From the NCBI GenBank assembly GCA_039881145.1, contig JAYKKI010000077.1, positions 2,048,501-2,112,500 on the forward strand: DNA of 64,000 nt, given 5' to 3'. Position 1 is the stretch's first letter, and each line of letters opens with the position of its first letter. This stretch comes from Druceiella hillmani. Lineage: Eukaryota; Arthropoda; Insecta; Lepidoptera; Hepialidae. The notes beneath the pieces were generated by a model, which did no database searches, was not told the origin of the DNA, and saw nothing but the letters and a program-made list of their open reading frames with translations. This document shows, piece after piece, positions 40,933 through 52,660 of the stretch. Position numbers and translations under genes: made by a program.

Positions 40933-43900
40933 ATGGCCACAAATGAAAATAAAAAACGTTTTTCTGACACCTTATGGCCAATTTTGACGATACGATCAAT
41001 ACTTGGTGTAGACAGAAATATCACCCACGTAACGAAATTTAAAATGAGGCTAAAACAATTGTACAATTCGATTGTTGTTTGCACATTTCTAATTTTTCGA
41101 GCGACGACATATTATTTCAGTTCTACGTCATATTTCTTTTCTATCGCTTACGAGAGTATTGATAGTTTATATGCATTGTATAAATTGTTCGTAGACATAT
41201 TCTCTACAGAAAATATTCTTCACGAAACTTTAGATAGCATCGCTGTAATAGACGAATTGTTTGAGCCAATTCATCAACGTAGTTTGAACAAAAGAGACAA
41301 AATACGTCACAATTCCATCATTTGTATCGTTCTGTTTTTCAAAGTTTTGTTAATTGGAATATTTTCTTGTTTTTGTAATATATTTCTCAATTTTTTTCAT
41401 TTGGCGTCTAATACAATACGTGGAGCTATATGTAATTTGGAAATAGTTGTTTTTTGCTTCGTGTTGTACTTTATTCTTACGCGTCTTCAGTTAGTTAATT
41501 CGTTTTTGGAAGATTATAAAAGAAGAACATTTTTCTGTAGGATCCACCACGTCTTTAATAGAAATCAGAATGAAGAAACAATCATATCTATAGATTGCAG
41601 TTTCTATTTACCATTAAAGAAAAAGAATTTACTGCATTTATCGGATTTCTTCAATAATTTTATAGAATTGTGTAATAATATTCATAGTGCATTCCAATTT
41701 CAGGTCGGTGAGGTTTCTTATGATTTAATACTAAGGTAAAGTAATTTCATTGATTAATTTTAAATCATGTATGAATACATTTTCAGTTGCTGTTCTCATT
41801 ACTGCTGGCCTGTGTTCATATATTATGGAGTGGCAGTTTATTTCTGTACAGAATAAAAGAAAACGTAAGTATTATTTTAAAATTCTTAACTTACATATAT
41901 TTTAGGCGAATTGATATTCGGAGTTAAGTTTAGTCAAAAACCTATTTTATTTCAAATTGGACACGAATGCCAATATTTTTATATAGATTGGCAATCAAAA
42001 TGTTAACATAGGTGAGTACGAGAGAAGGTATAAAATGAGCTATCTAGGCAAGTAAATTATTTCATTTATTTATATCAAAATAAACCTAATGTATTTGATG
42101 CAACATAATTGACGCAAACACTGGTACCCTTAACAATGCTATCAAAGAGGGCGAGAGAGGGGAAGGGGAGTGGAAGGAATAAAGAGAGAGACAGTGGGAG
42201 AATAATGTGAGTGGTTTTAATAAATTAGAATAGGATACATCCTAAATCTTGATTTGGGTGCGCAGGATGCAAGCTGCGAGAATAAAACAAATAATTTGCT
42301 CCTCAATAAGGCTGTAATACATTATTCGAAAAAAAAAAGAAAAAAATAAATATATATATATATATATATATATATCGGAGTTTAAACATTAATCAGAACG
42401 TTTAGATTCAGAAATGTCTTTAATTTCATGTAATTAACGGAGAAATTAAAACAAGATTATTTTACATATTCAAATGAAAATTTTTACCTTGCTGTAGGGT
42501 GTAAATTGACTAGGAAACGGGTCGCGGAAGCATTTGACGAAAGTAACGTAGATGGGCGGGAGATAGCGCGCTAGAATCCAATATGTAGCTGAACTTTAAT
42601 CAATATATACAGTGGCCCGTGAAATTGACAACGTGCGTTATTTAATTTGAAATCAGGCTGATTTTTCGAACTTCATCAATAACCTAGATTCAGGAAGTGG
42701 GGTGCCCATGAGCGGTATGAGTTACTTTTAAATTTTGTCATTTTACAAATATCAAAAGTCATGTTTTTGTCTGTTATATGTTACTCTATCCTATGTCCAT
42801 GAATTATCTGGGAGAATAAAATATTAGAAAAAAAATCTTTTGCAATTTCCTGTTTTCAAAATTCCATTTTATCACCAGAACTGCAAATGATCTGGAAGTT
42901 ACTTTCGGCTATTTATAATTTACGTTTCCGTATAATAAATATCAAAAATCATGTGTAATTCATTTGATACTTTTTTGTAATTGAATTGTTTTTTAAATTG
43001 AAGCAAATAAATTATTTTCGATATTATTACTAAAATATTTAATCGTTATTGATAACTTGAATGAAAGGTACCGTATAGAATGATATCAGAACAAACCCCG
43101 AGAACATGAGAGTGTTGATTATACATTATGTGATTATGTACATATTGCATGTATTTGTTTCAATTTATCATATTGATACCTCACATTTACTACAATATTC
43201 TTGACAATGATTTACCTCGAATTCAATAAACAGACCAAAGGTATCCCTTCTAAACCATTACTGAACTGAGTACAATGACGAAAATTATTGAATAATTTTA
43301 GAAGAGTATCAAAATGTTAACTTTAAATTTAGTTTTTATATCAGTTTATCAATTATTTTAGAAGTTAGGAATTTAGACGCACCTTAAAATTACGTTTCAT
43401 AAATACAAATATTTTCAAATGTAAACATAAATGTATTGTGTCTAATTGGTATCCGTTCTAAATATATAAAAGATAATACGGGGTTTTTGAATACACTTTG
43501 TTATAGAATAGTATTGAAAAAAAAATTATGTAGCTGCCACAGATTCTTTCATTCCCGAAAGTACCGCTTTTTTACGACTAATATAGCATAAAAAAATATG
43601 GACCGCTCTAGTTATCGCTGCTTTCTTGAACTAATCTTTGTTTTCTTTATAATTTGTGTTTGTTAATTTACAATCCAAACTAATCACCATGTAGTTTTCT
43701 TTTATCGATATTCTCTATATTTATATTTCGAGCTGTGATAATTAGTGTAAAGAGGCATTTGCTGCTAAGGAAACCTTTCAGATTCATGCTGTAATTTAAG
43801 CTTTTATCTTGTGAATGAAGACAAAAATGTGGTCCAAAATAAATATAAACATGTATATTTAAAGCATTTCAATGTAAGTAAATTGCTTACCTACTGAGCT

Positions 43901-45334
43901 TGAAAGGCATAAGCTGATGGGGTTCAATAATGACTGATGTCCGTACCAACATTGGTTCCAGTAAAAGCAAGATGGACAGTACTTTATTACTTGCGAGAAT
44001 CATATTTAAGATTTGTTTGAAGTTTGATCGTCTACTTCACATATACAATTTTTTTTTAAATATTTTAGCACTAATAATAAAATATTGAAGATTATTTTAA
44101 TACCAAAAACCATTTTTTTCCAACTCCAGGTCTTGTAAACAAGGTCTTTATTTGATTTATGTTACAATTAAGTCGAATATTCTGTTTGTGATTTTCTTAC
44201 ACTGGAGGAAAAGAATAGGACAGAATTTAAATTAATACATCTTCTTTCAGATGATACAAACAGAATTCTTGATTGCCCTAATTTTAGGACCAGCACATCA
44301 CGTCATATCTATTGTGGTTACTTGTTTACTGTGTGAGAAAATATACTCGGAAGTGGAGAAAACCAAAATATATTTGACGCAAATAAAAATGGACCGTAGA
44401 ATTCGTGAGTGGAACTTTCTGTTTGAATTTGAAAGTTTTAGGATTTATTAACCGCTTCATCAAAACGAATGCAAACAATAACTTTTATTTCACATTTCAC
44501 ATTTTAACCTCACATTTGAAATTTTCCGCTGTCATAAAGAATCCCCTTGTCCAATTAAATGTTTGAAATAAGTTTAAAGCGGAACAAACAAAACTCTGAT
44601 AATACATTGAGAGATAAAAGTCTGTGCTGCAAACTATTTAGAAATAACATTTGTTGCACTTCAACTTTTTCAATATTACCATCTTAAGCTTGTAAAGAAA
44701 TTATTTAAAGTAGAAATCAGATTCATTAAAATCCTGTTTTGTTGTTTATAAATACGTGCTTTTTAATTTATACTATTAATTAGAAATAACATTTGTTGCA
44801 CTTCGACTCTTTCGATATTACCATCTTCAGCTTTGTAGGGAAATTATTTAATCATGTTTTGTTGTTTATAAATACGCGCTTTTTAATTTATACTATTGTT
44901 ATAGAGTTAAACCAAATTAATAAAAATATAAAATAGTTTTTTCTTCAAATTTAAAATAAAAAGCTTGTCAACTTGCATTTCAGTACACAGTAAATCGAAG
45001 TATTTAAAATAATTTATATTCGAAACAATAAATAAACAAGACCAGCAATAAATGTTAGATAATACGTCCCGGCGAGTAGTCAGTGATACGTGCGCACCAA
45101 ATTGCTTAATTCCTAAAAAATGACACGTGACAATAGCACTTTACATTTCTTTTCTTTCTAGCTTCGCGAATCCGCAGGAAGTTGGCGATCATGACAGATG
45201 TAATAACAACGATGAAAATGGGGCAGTTTAGTTTGTTTCAAGCAATAGATTTACGGAAATCACTGTTGTTCAGTATATTGTGCTTTATAGTCACATACAT
45301 TATTGTCATTATACAATTTGTTATTTTCAATTGA
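40933..45334 (+). CDS. Gustatory receptor Gr-E, four exons, intact
   Basis: Predicted insect gustatory receptor, a seven-transmembrane cation channel in taste-neuron dendrites. Exons are 40933-41703, 41787-41864, 44251-44404 and 45162-45334. They join into 1176 nt, or 391 residues, with no stop and phases 0, 0, 1. The start MATNENKKRF follows CAAG. Exon 2 encodes LLFSLLLACVHILWSGSLFL. Exon 3 holds CEKIYSEVEKTKIYLTQIKM. Exon 4 reads FSLFQAIDLRKSLLFSI and ends with the canonical TYIIVIIQF motif. The first donor is CAG|GTCGGT, weaker than the GTGAGG four bases on; only the first keeps frame and family alignment. Gr-B and the two fragments at 23-25 kb are its closest relatives here. The ligand is unknown; a bitter-type role is inferred from divergence and tandem clustering. 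Confidence 0.9.
42131..42210. repeat. Purine-rich (GA) tract
   Basis: Strongly purine-biased sequence (GAGAGAGG, GGGGAAGGGG, AGAGAGAGAC) in Gr-E intron 2, with no coding meaning. It could form triplex or slipped structures. Confidence 0.7.
42349..42374. repeat. Short (TA)n tract
   Basis: About 13 TA units following an A-rich run in Gr-E intron 2. Confidence 0.9.
44639..44898. repeat. Imperfect tandem duplication in Gr-E intron 3
   Basis: Copy 1 (44639-44778) and copy 2 (44781-44898) both run from TAGAAATAACATTTGTTGCA to TTTTTAATTTATACTATT. Copy 2 lacks about 25 bp found in copy 1 and differs at scattered bases. This is a local intronic duplication. Confidence 0.85.
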
Positions 45335-47455
45335 TTATTATACACTTAAGTCAGATTGTTGTAAAATTAAGTCACAATAATTATAATAGCCTTTACTTCA
45401 AAATTATGCAAATTAGATTTATTAACCAATTGAAATAAATATTTAAGGTGTTCTAGAATTTGTATATTTATTAATGTAGCTAATTTAATTTATTCTTAAT
45501 TAATGAATCGGTATTTAGTCCACGAGTAATCCGTGCTAGTTTACTTTGACCAAGTCAATTAAAATTAAAAAATATTTTGCCGGATAGTATACATGATTTA
45601 CTTACATATTCAAAATAAATATTCTTAATATCTCTTGTTAAAACAGAAAAAATGAGAGAAAGTAACATCCAACGGAAGTTGCAAAAAACCAGCCAACTAC
45701 CTTTAGGTATTAGTTAAGATTCTCTAGTTATCATTATTTTTTCACATGATTGATAGAAGTTCAAAATAATAATTTTGATTAAAGGTTTTATTCCAACGTA
45801 AGTATTTAATATTTTTTGAGATTTTTCAAGCCAGTAAAAAAAAATTAATGAAGAGTGACCACATAGCACTTTGAAGTTTAAAGTTTAGCGAACAAGGCTT
45901 AAAAATGAAAAAAGAAATGGTAAATTGACTGGCAATTTTATTTTAATGGACCCTGAAGTAAAAAGATGTTGAATCCTATTTTGTATGTCCAACTAATTTA
46001 TAATTATTTTTTCAACATACTTATCTTGTTAAATGAGAGCTCTTTGTGAAACATCAATTTGCGTCATTTCACGAATATAGGTCTAAAATTGTAAAAATTC
46101 TGAGGCTGTGAGGAGCGACGTATGGAAAAATTAAAAAAGTTCCTTGTTTCAAAACGGACTCGTAAGAAACGTCCTCAAAAATATTTTTTATATAAATAAG
46201 GTATTTGCTGTAAATATAAATCTAAAACTACTAATAAATAATATCAAAAACGATGAGCGGAAAAAATCATAAGAACGATATTGAACTTGAGTCAGTATTG
46301 ATAAACTTAGAATAAGGCAGCTAAGAGAACAATGGCATAATACAAAATGTCTCATATGTTACATTGTAGTAATTATTACACTATTCCAAGAGACACGTAT
46401 CTGGCAGCTGACAAATACAAGTATAATATTATAATTATATATTATTTATTTAACGATATAATGTAGAAGTTGGTCTTCAGAAAAGCTGCCTGGTATCAAT
46501 TAATATAGTTGAAAAGGCCAAGGTTGTTCAAGGGACTTCTGGATCAATAATACTAGTTGTTTAGACCAAGTTGTAATCTCATTTAATTTACTAGGTTAAT
46601 ATATGTAATATCCATTTAAATTTATCAAGATAGAACTAATCGTCATAACCATTTATTTGTACAGAGATAAAAGAGCATTTTAATGAATCGATATGCGAGT
46701 AGATAGCAACGGATTAATTATTTCCATGTAATTCACATCATTAGAAAGGACACAGTTATGTAGAAAGTTAACTATTAAAAATGGCGATAAGCAACATTTC
46801 TGTGAGCGAAAAATATTCACAGAAAAAACAAAAAATTGTTGAAAACAAAGATTAAAAAACAAAAATTTGGTCCATTTTGTTCATCTGATCCACTTTAAGT
46901 GTAAGTAAAAATGAAGAAAATTGGTTTGTTATTTGTCAATATCAAAAATGGTCCAGAGTTGCCATAAATTTGTTTTTATTGTCATGTAATTGTTTTACTA
47001 TATTCGTGTAGATCACAATATATTTTTCGATTTCGCCAGAAACTTGGAAAGTCACTTTCTTCAGTTACCATTAGCATATATACGTTTATAATTACAATAT
47101 AAACAATCTTCCTTTGTGCCATTATATACATATATATATATAAGAGCTTCTTCTGTTCGAAACATGAAAAACTAGGAACTTAATTTGGGCAAAACAATAA
47201 ATTGTGAGAAGTATTGGTATATCTCGTTCACTCCGTGCAGTTTTTAATTTCTCACATTATTGTTTTCTATTAACAGCAATCTATAAATAAAATTTCAAAT
47301 AGTACGGATTTAAAATAGTAGAAATGGATATTAAAATAAATTATGCTTATATTGAGACTTTTATTTGATATTTTTGTTATTTTATATATTTTTAACATCG
47401 TTAAAATTCAAATAAAGGTAAAATTATATTCGCAAACAAAAAATATTATCTAAGA
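45335..47455. other. Gene-free stretch downstream of Gr-E
   Basis: AT-rich, no supported exon. An AATAAA-type word near 45435 could serve as the Gr-E poly(A) signal, but such words are common here. Confidence 0.4.
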
Positions 47456-47600
47456 GGAAAAACCGGCCAAGTGCGAATAGGACTCGCGGAGTGCGCACCG
47501 AAGGGCTCTGTAGCACCAAACAATATTAAACTTATCAGTTTATTTTTCTTGAAGATACTGTAAAAACTAAAGTTATTGCTGCGGTCGGTACCGAAAATAT
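47456..47600 (+). repeat. Lepidopteran-type interspersed repeat fragment
   Basis: Begins AACCGGCCAAGTGCGAATAG, then GACTCGCGGAGTGCGCACCG and AAGGGCTCTGTAG. I know this CGGCCAAGTGCGA-GACTCGCG opening from a very abundant repeat in moth and butterfly genomes. The downstream boundary is not defined. Its base composition is clearly less AT-rich than the flanks. Confidence 0.55.
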
Positions 47601-47810
47601 CCCATGTGTAAAATACTATACAACATTCCTTATTTAAACCAATTTTCGTTGAAAATCTGTTTTAAGTTCTGCTACCTTAATTTTATTTCAGAATTTTGCA
47701 AGTATTACTTGAAAAGTTAGAAGAGCTGGGGGGCACACTTTTTAAGATTTTAAAAACTCATCCAACTATTGACTTAAGTAAAAAAGTTATTTTGGAACAT
47801 CTGTCAAATT

Positions 47811-48056
47811 CACAACTAAATGAAACTACGTGATGTAGTATTATTTCTACTTTCTTTAAGTTCTTTACCACGACCTTAGTTTCGTTGTATTACAACATCG
47901 TCAGGTGGGCTATTAGCAAAGATTATTTGCTTATTGTAAGAATTCCTTGCGAATAGCCCATCTTCAAGATGGTGTAATACAACGAAACCCAAGTCGTGGT
48001 AAAGAGCTTAAAAAAAGTAGAAATAATACCACATCACGTGCTTTTATTTAATTGTA
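47811..48056. repeat. Inverted pair of Penelope-like terminal repeats
   Basis: The left arm (47811-47920, minus orientation) and right arm (about 47950-48056, plus orientation) share TTGTAATACAACGAAAC, GTCGTGGTAAAGA and AAGTAGAAATAATAC. They face each other across about 30 bp. The same unit occurs singly at 61690-61824 and truncated at 14944-15024. The CTGAAGATG-hairpin-CGAAAC-GGTC layout is what I know from terminal repeats of insect Penelope-like retroelements. No reverse transcriptase or GIY-YIG coding is present, so these are solo or deleted copies. Confidence 0.7.
47868..47908 (-). ncRNA. Candidate hammerhead ribozyme, copy 1
   Basis: Read on the minus strand: stem I 5' strand CCAC, core CTGACGA, stem II hairpin GTTG-TAATA-CAAC, core GAAA, short stem III with loop (ACTAAGGT), then C as the cleavage base, and stem I 3' strand GTGG. 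This is the order of conserved hammerhead boxes (CUGANGA, GAA, NUH). One extra U precedes stem II. Stem III is very short, so activity might need a dimer. Assignment is by base-pairing on paper only. Confidence 0.45.
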
Positions 48057-48119
48057 AACAATGAATTTCTACAAAATTAACGCCAAACATATTTAATATC
48101 TGCACAATTTTTAATGAAC

Positions 48120-48370
48120 TGAATTTTTTTATTACTCAGTTACATGTATGGAGTGCCATCCCTAATAACGTACAATGTTGAACACGAGCCTGTCATTGAT
48201 TCCCACAAATATCGAACCTCCGTCCAACGTCTTCCTGCGGACCTGTACCAGATCGTCTGTTGCCCTAGCGGGAGTCCTACTCTACGTCTTCCGGTACATG
48301 GTCACCAGAAGACGCAGAGTTATACGCTGTCTCAAATTTAACACAACAAATTTAAAAGGCATTTAAATTT
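48120..48370 (+). other. GC-richer island with two overlapping open frames, unidentified
   Basis: A sharp compositional island in AT-rich DNA, with open frames 48144-48341 (starts MYGVPSLITY) and 48175-48366 (starts MLNTSLSLIP) overlapping in different frames. Neither shows a motif I recognise. It lies about 65 bp after the inverted repeat pair and is followed by T- and A-rich sequence, so it is probably a piece of a mobile element or a recently acquired fragment rather than a host gene. Confidence 0.35.
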
Positions 48371-49607
48371 TTTTTTAATACACTGAAAAATTATATAATA
48401 TTTTTTTCAAAAGTATTTAACGCCATTAAATATCTACATCGATTTGAAATATAAAAGTTATGTAGTTTAGATCCGATGAGGCTACGACAGATTTAAGGAC
48501 GGTGGCACTACAACAGTTTTGTTTTCACCTTCGTTACGGATCAATAAAAGAAACTCAAAAAAGTAAATAACAATTGCTGTCTAACCAGATGATTAGGCAA
48601 CACAGACACTGTCATTGATTCCTATAATTATTATCTATTAATGTACTGTATCCAGTGCACTTGGTATATTTCAAATAAATACCTTAAAATTGTTGTCTAT
48701 GTATAATTTTGGTGCGATCTTCTGCTGCGTAATTAAAAGCAACTATAGGCCAAATGTTTACTTTACAAATGATTTTAAATATACTATTCGATATTTACTT
48801 ATATTAGATCAAGTAAAACAAGAAGAGTTCTTGCACATATTGATTCTTTTCGATATTAAGTACAGCAAGAAACGTGGGATAATTATTTTTCATCTTAAAA
48901 GTAATCAAGGATGCATGTTGTTAATACACGCTTATGGAAATCTATAAACATTGGTTTTATTTGTTTTAAAAAATATACAGGTTAAATTAATCAGAATAAT
49001 AGCGAATATGATATAAACTTTAATTTTATACAACATCGATTCTGTGTTAACCTTTCAGACCCAATAGAAAAAACGAAAATCTTCGTAATGCTAATATTCT
49101 TTTCAATCAAAACTTATTGAGTTTATTTTTACTATGTACAATACTAATAAATATAACAAGGTTATTTGAGCACACAAAATTATTAAAATTAAAAAGGAAA
49201 AAAAAGACTTTATTCAGAATAAAGATGCCAATATCTAAAAATATTAAACATTCTAAAGAAACGAATTTGCTGGCTGTCGCTCTTCAATTTTATTGTCTAT
49301 ATTTGAATTTTAACTCCTAGTATTAAAATTTTCCCCAAATTTTTTACCGCTCTTTGCAGTAAAAACTAAATTAAAAACTTTTATAATTTAAATTAATGAA
49401 CTGAATAGCCACTATTATGTGCGTCATGGTAAACCCCACAAAGTCGAGAAGTCTTTCCGTATATTATCTAACAGTTAATAAAAGCAAAATGTTACTTAAA
49501 CGCCCCACAAAAACGATTCTAAAAGTAGATATAAGCTGAAAATAAAAAAATAAAATTGCATATTTATGTGCATTTAAAAAAAATAAGTTTAAAAAGAATG
49601 ATGCTCG

Positions 49608-49673
49608 TTAATTACAACCATGAAATTGAAATACTTTTTTAATAAAGTATTTCAATTTCATGGTTGTAATTAA
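49608..49673. repeat. Perfect hairpin with 30-bp arms
   Basis: The left arm 49608-49637 and right arm 49644-49673 are exact reverse complements (start TTAATTACAACCATG, end CATGGTTGTAATTAA) with a 6-nt loop TTTAAT. The exact match implies recent origin or maintenance. Confidence 0.95.
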
Positions 49674-50278
49674 GCCTGCAGAATCGCATCAAAAGTATAA
49701 AGAAGACTAAGACTGACATTCAAAGGCAAACTAAGTTAGGTTAATCGCCGTACATCGATGATCGACAAAAATGTTTTGTGTATGAGTATCCTATCTTAAT
49801 TTTTTGTTTTCTGGAAAAGAATTAATTAATTTTACAGTTCTTTTGATACTGTAAATGAGTAAGTTATTCCACCGATAAAATCAGCCGTAATTTTTTTGAA
49901 AACCATGCTCGAATGAAGTAAGGTTAATGGTTAATTGTTCACAAAAATAGTATTAATTATTTTAAAAATGACAAAAACGACTGTCATTTTATTTCTCATT
50001 TATTCAATGAGAAACGTCTCCTGCCTGTAGACAAGCTCAAAAAGTTGATCGAATTTATCAAAATGAACAAACATTTGGCTCACCGACACTTATCCACAAT
50101 TTACACTGAGACATCAGATAAAATTTATGTATATTTTCAATAATTCTTTTAAAATTAAGTATGCGGAACCATTCAGCAGCATTGAGCTGAACGATTTTTG
50201 ATTTGTCATCTCAAAAACTCTTTTAATATACCATATAACCAAAAAAAAAGACATAACATAAACGACAGAACTATAATT

Positions 50279-50280
<2 letters not shown>

Positions 50281-50312
<32 letters not shown>
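50281..50312. repeat. (TA)n microsatellite
   Basis: About 30 bp of pure TA. Confidence 0.9.
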
Positions 50313-50317
<5 letters not shown>

Positions 50318-51389
50318 TATCTATAATTCAAAATCGACATAAATATGTAATAAAATCTTCTAATAAATTTACATGTATAATTATCAATTAAAAAATAGCC
50401 ACGATACGCGCACTAGAACACGGCTAAATGCCACGGAAAGAAGTCGAGATATCCTGCCCCTGTTACAAATTATATTTAAGACAAATATATGCGCAGGTTT
50501 ATTGTAGATGTTTTGACAAACCAAATACATATGTTGCTAGTTAATACTACTTTTGACACACATAACGAACAAAAAGCTAATAATGAGCGCAATTTTAGTT
50601 TATCTTTGCCATGTGTTCACTTCTTATATTTTTCTGTTGGTTCATCTATCTCTCTCGGTCGTTAGCTAAGTACCCATTTTTCGTTCTTTTTGCCACAGAT
50701 TCGTTACCTTCAGACTTTACACCTAAACGTTGCATAAAAACTTCGACCTTGACATTTTACACACGAAATCCGACCTTAACACTTTGTACATTGCGCCTGA
50801 AGAATTTTCACTTCAAAAATATTTGATTAAGCGAAAATCTCCTTTTGCCTTCATTCTAGTCAAATAATCTTATAACAGGGTGAGCGACAATTTTACTTCT
50901 AAAATAATTAAACATATCGAAATACAGTTTTCTTAAACTCATTAATAAATAAATGTCTCTCACATATATTCATGCATTTTCATTTTAACAAATTAAATAG
51001 AAATTTATTTGGAAGTCATATAATTTATACTATTTTATCCATTAATTTTAAGTATGAATTTTAAATCAGAATAAGATTTTATTATTTGCACAGATTTATT
51101 TAATTATAATTTGAACATTGTAAAATATTACTTACCTCCGTGCTGTCTGCGAACAAGGTCGCGCAATTTGTAGCGGTTGCAAAAGAGAGTTTTGTAATTG
51201 TTCATCAAAAACGAGCAATTCCACAATTCTCTCCTAACGCATTTGTTAAGCTTAATTCATTTCACATTTAAATTTTTTACGACTATTTTCATTTATGACG
51301 CAAATGCAAATATTTTATATTTCAAATAAATTTTCATTTTAAACATGTAATTAATTTTAAATCATAAGTACTGATTTTGTATTCACAGC

Positions 51390-52660
51390 ATGGTAAAGAC
51401 AAGATCTAAAATTGAACGTGAAAGAAATGACTTACATAAACAGCGAAACGATTGTGCTTGGTGCATCAAACCGAGTTACAATCACTTGCAACCGTTGTAA
51501 GATTTCAGAATAGAATTTGCGAGGTTTAGGACACAAGTGTGGTACAAATATTGCAATCCGTGAATGAATCTATTTTTTGCAAAGAATGAAATAAAGAGCA
51601 TTCCAAGTAAAAGAATCATATCCGTCACATATCGTATTGTTGAATAAACTCGTATTCCATATACTCGTACTTTATACTTGCTTCATACTAGGTATACGCC
51701 AGGCCGTCTAAATTCAATGGCGTACAGACATTCAGCACCCACATGTTTATCCAAAAATGTTAAAACTATAAATACAAAAAAAACATATAGTCTGCATAAA
51801 TTTCATAATTTAACGTAACCATTTGTGTTATTATGTTGTTGTGGACATATCATATACGTATTTGCACCCTACGCTGCAAGAGAAACCGAAGCAAATTAAA
51901 CATTAATCTTAATTGAAAATTGCTTGCATCAACATTTTCCTAAAAATTTTGTACTTAACTTGGACCGTGGTTTTACAGAAGCCATTCTCCGTTCAGCGGT
52001 TTTAGGTTTCAATGTATATCTAAATGAAAGTAGAGTTGATGGAAAAAGTCAACTAAGTACTCTCCGAGGTAATAGAAACAGATACGTTACGACTTATTGG
52101 TGGTTGTGCAATTAGTGAATGGAAGGTTTAAAAGTAAGACCTTAAATTGATTAAGCAAGTTTTTTAAAAGGCTTCTGCTCATATGATGATCGTTTTCGGA
52201 GCTGCCGCTGAACTTTTAAGAAAATTTCCTAAAGTAATTGAAAATCCTCCAAATGCAACAGAAATTGCCGAAAAAGCTATCAAACGCACATACCGTAATA
52301 ACTATTTGAGTCAGTTTACGTTTGAATACAATTTAAACGGATGAAGTCATTTTTAGGAGTATTAATGCGAATCATTCTCAATTTGATACTTTTTCACGCT
52401 TCAATGGAAACGAAGTAAAGCTCGTTTCTTTAGGACCCCGTCATATACAGCAAGCTCGTACTTATTACGATGAATATAATGGAGAGCAAGGTGTTTATGA
52501 AGTTGAGGTGTATTCAGAATAAATTATAATGCACATTAGAGTTAATCATTTAGTCCCACTAAGAGGTTATATTAAGTCTAGGCATACATCTGGACGTGAA
52601 TACTTCACATATACAAGTATATTGTATGATGCACAATCTTCGAGTCAAAGTGAATAAATA
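51390..52660 (+). pseudogene. Decayed coding region of unknown origin
   Basis: Several plus-strand blocks read as protein for 30 to 65 codons but change frame or hit stops. ATG at 51392 opens MVKTRSKIERERNDLHKQRN. A block at 51924-52115 includes FTEAILRSAVLGFNVYLNES. About 52165-52340 reads GAAAELLRKFPKVIENPPNA. About 52370-52520 reads NGNEVKLVSLGPRHIQQART and ends at TAA. MHIRVNHLVPLRGYIKSRHT starts at 52530 and ends at 52656. Composition is less AT-rich than the flanks. I do not recognise the family. A decayed mobile element or an old endogenous viral copy are the main options; a host gene relic is possible. No function is claimed. Confidence 0.45.

Larger units (their letters stand above)
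48371..51390. other. Gene-free stretch with hairpin and TA tract
   Basis: Contains a perfect 30-bp-arm hairpin (49608-49673) and a TA tract (50281-50312). Open frames at 48690-48947, 49117-49320 and 50611-50826 are short, start without recognisable context and show no family motif. Confidence 0.4.

Noticed and set aside
40899..41084. 61-codon minus-strand frame
   Set aside because: Antisense shadow of Gr-E exon 1.
47950..48000. Hammerhead ribozyme in the right arm of the inverted pair
   Set aside because: The core reads CTTCAAGA instead of CTGANGA, and stem I is mismatched (CCAT versus GTGG).
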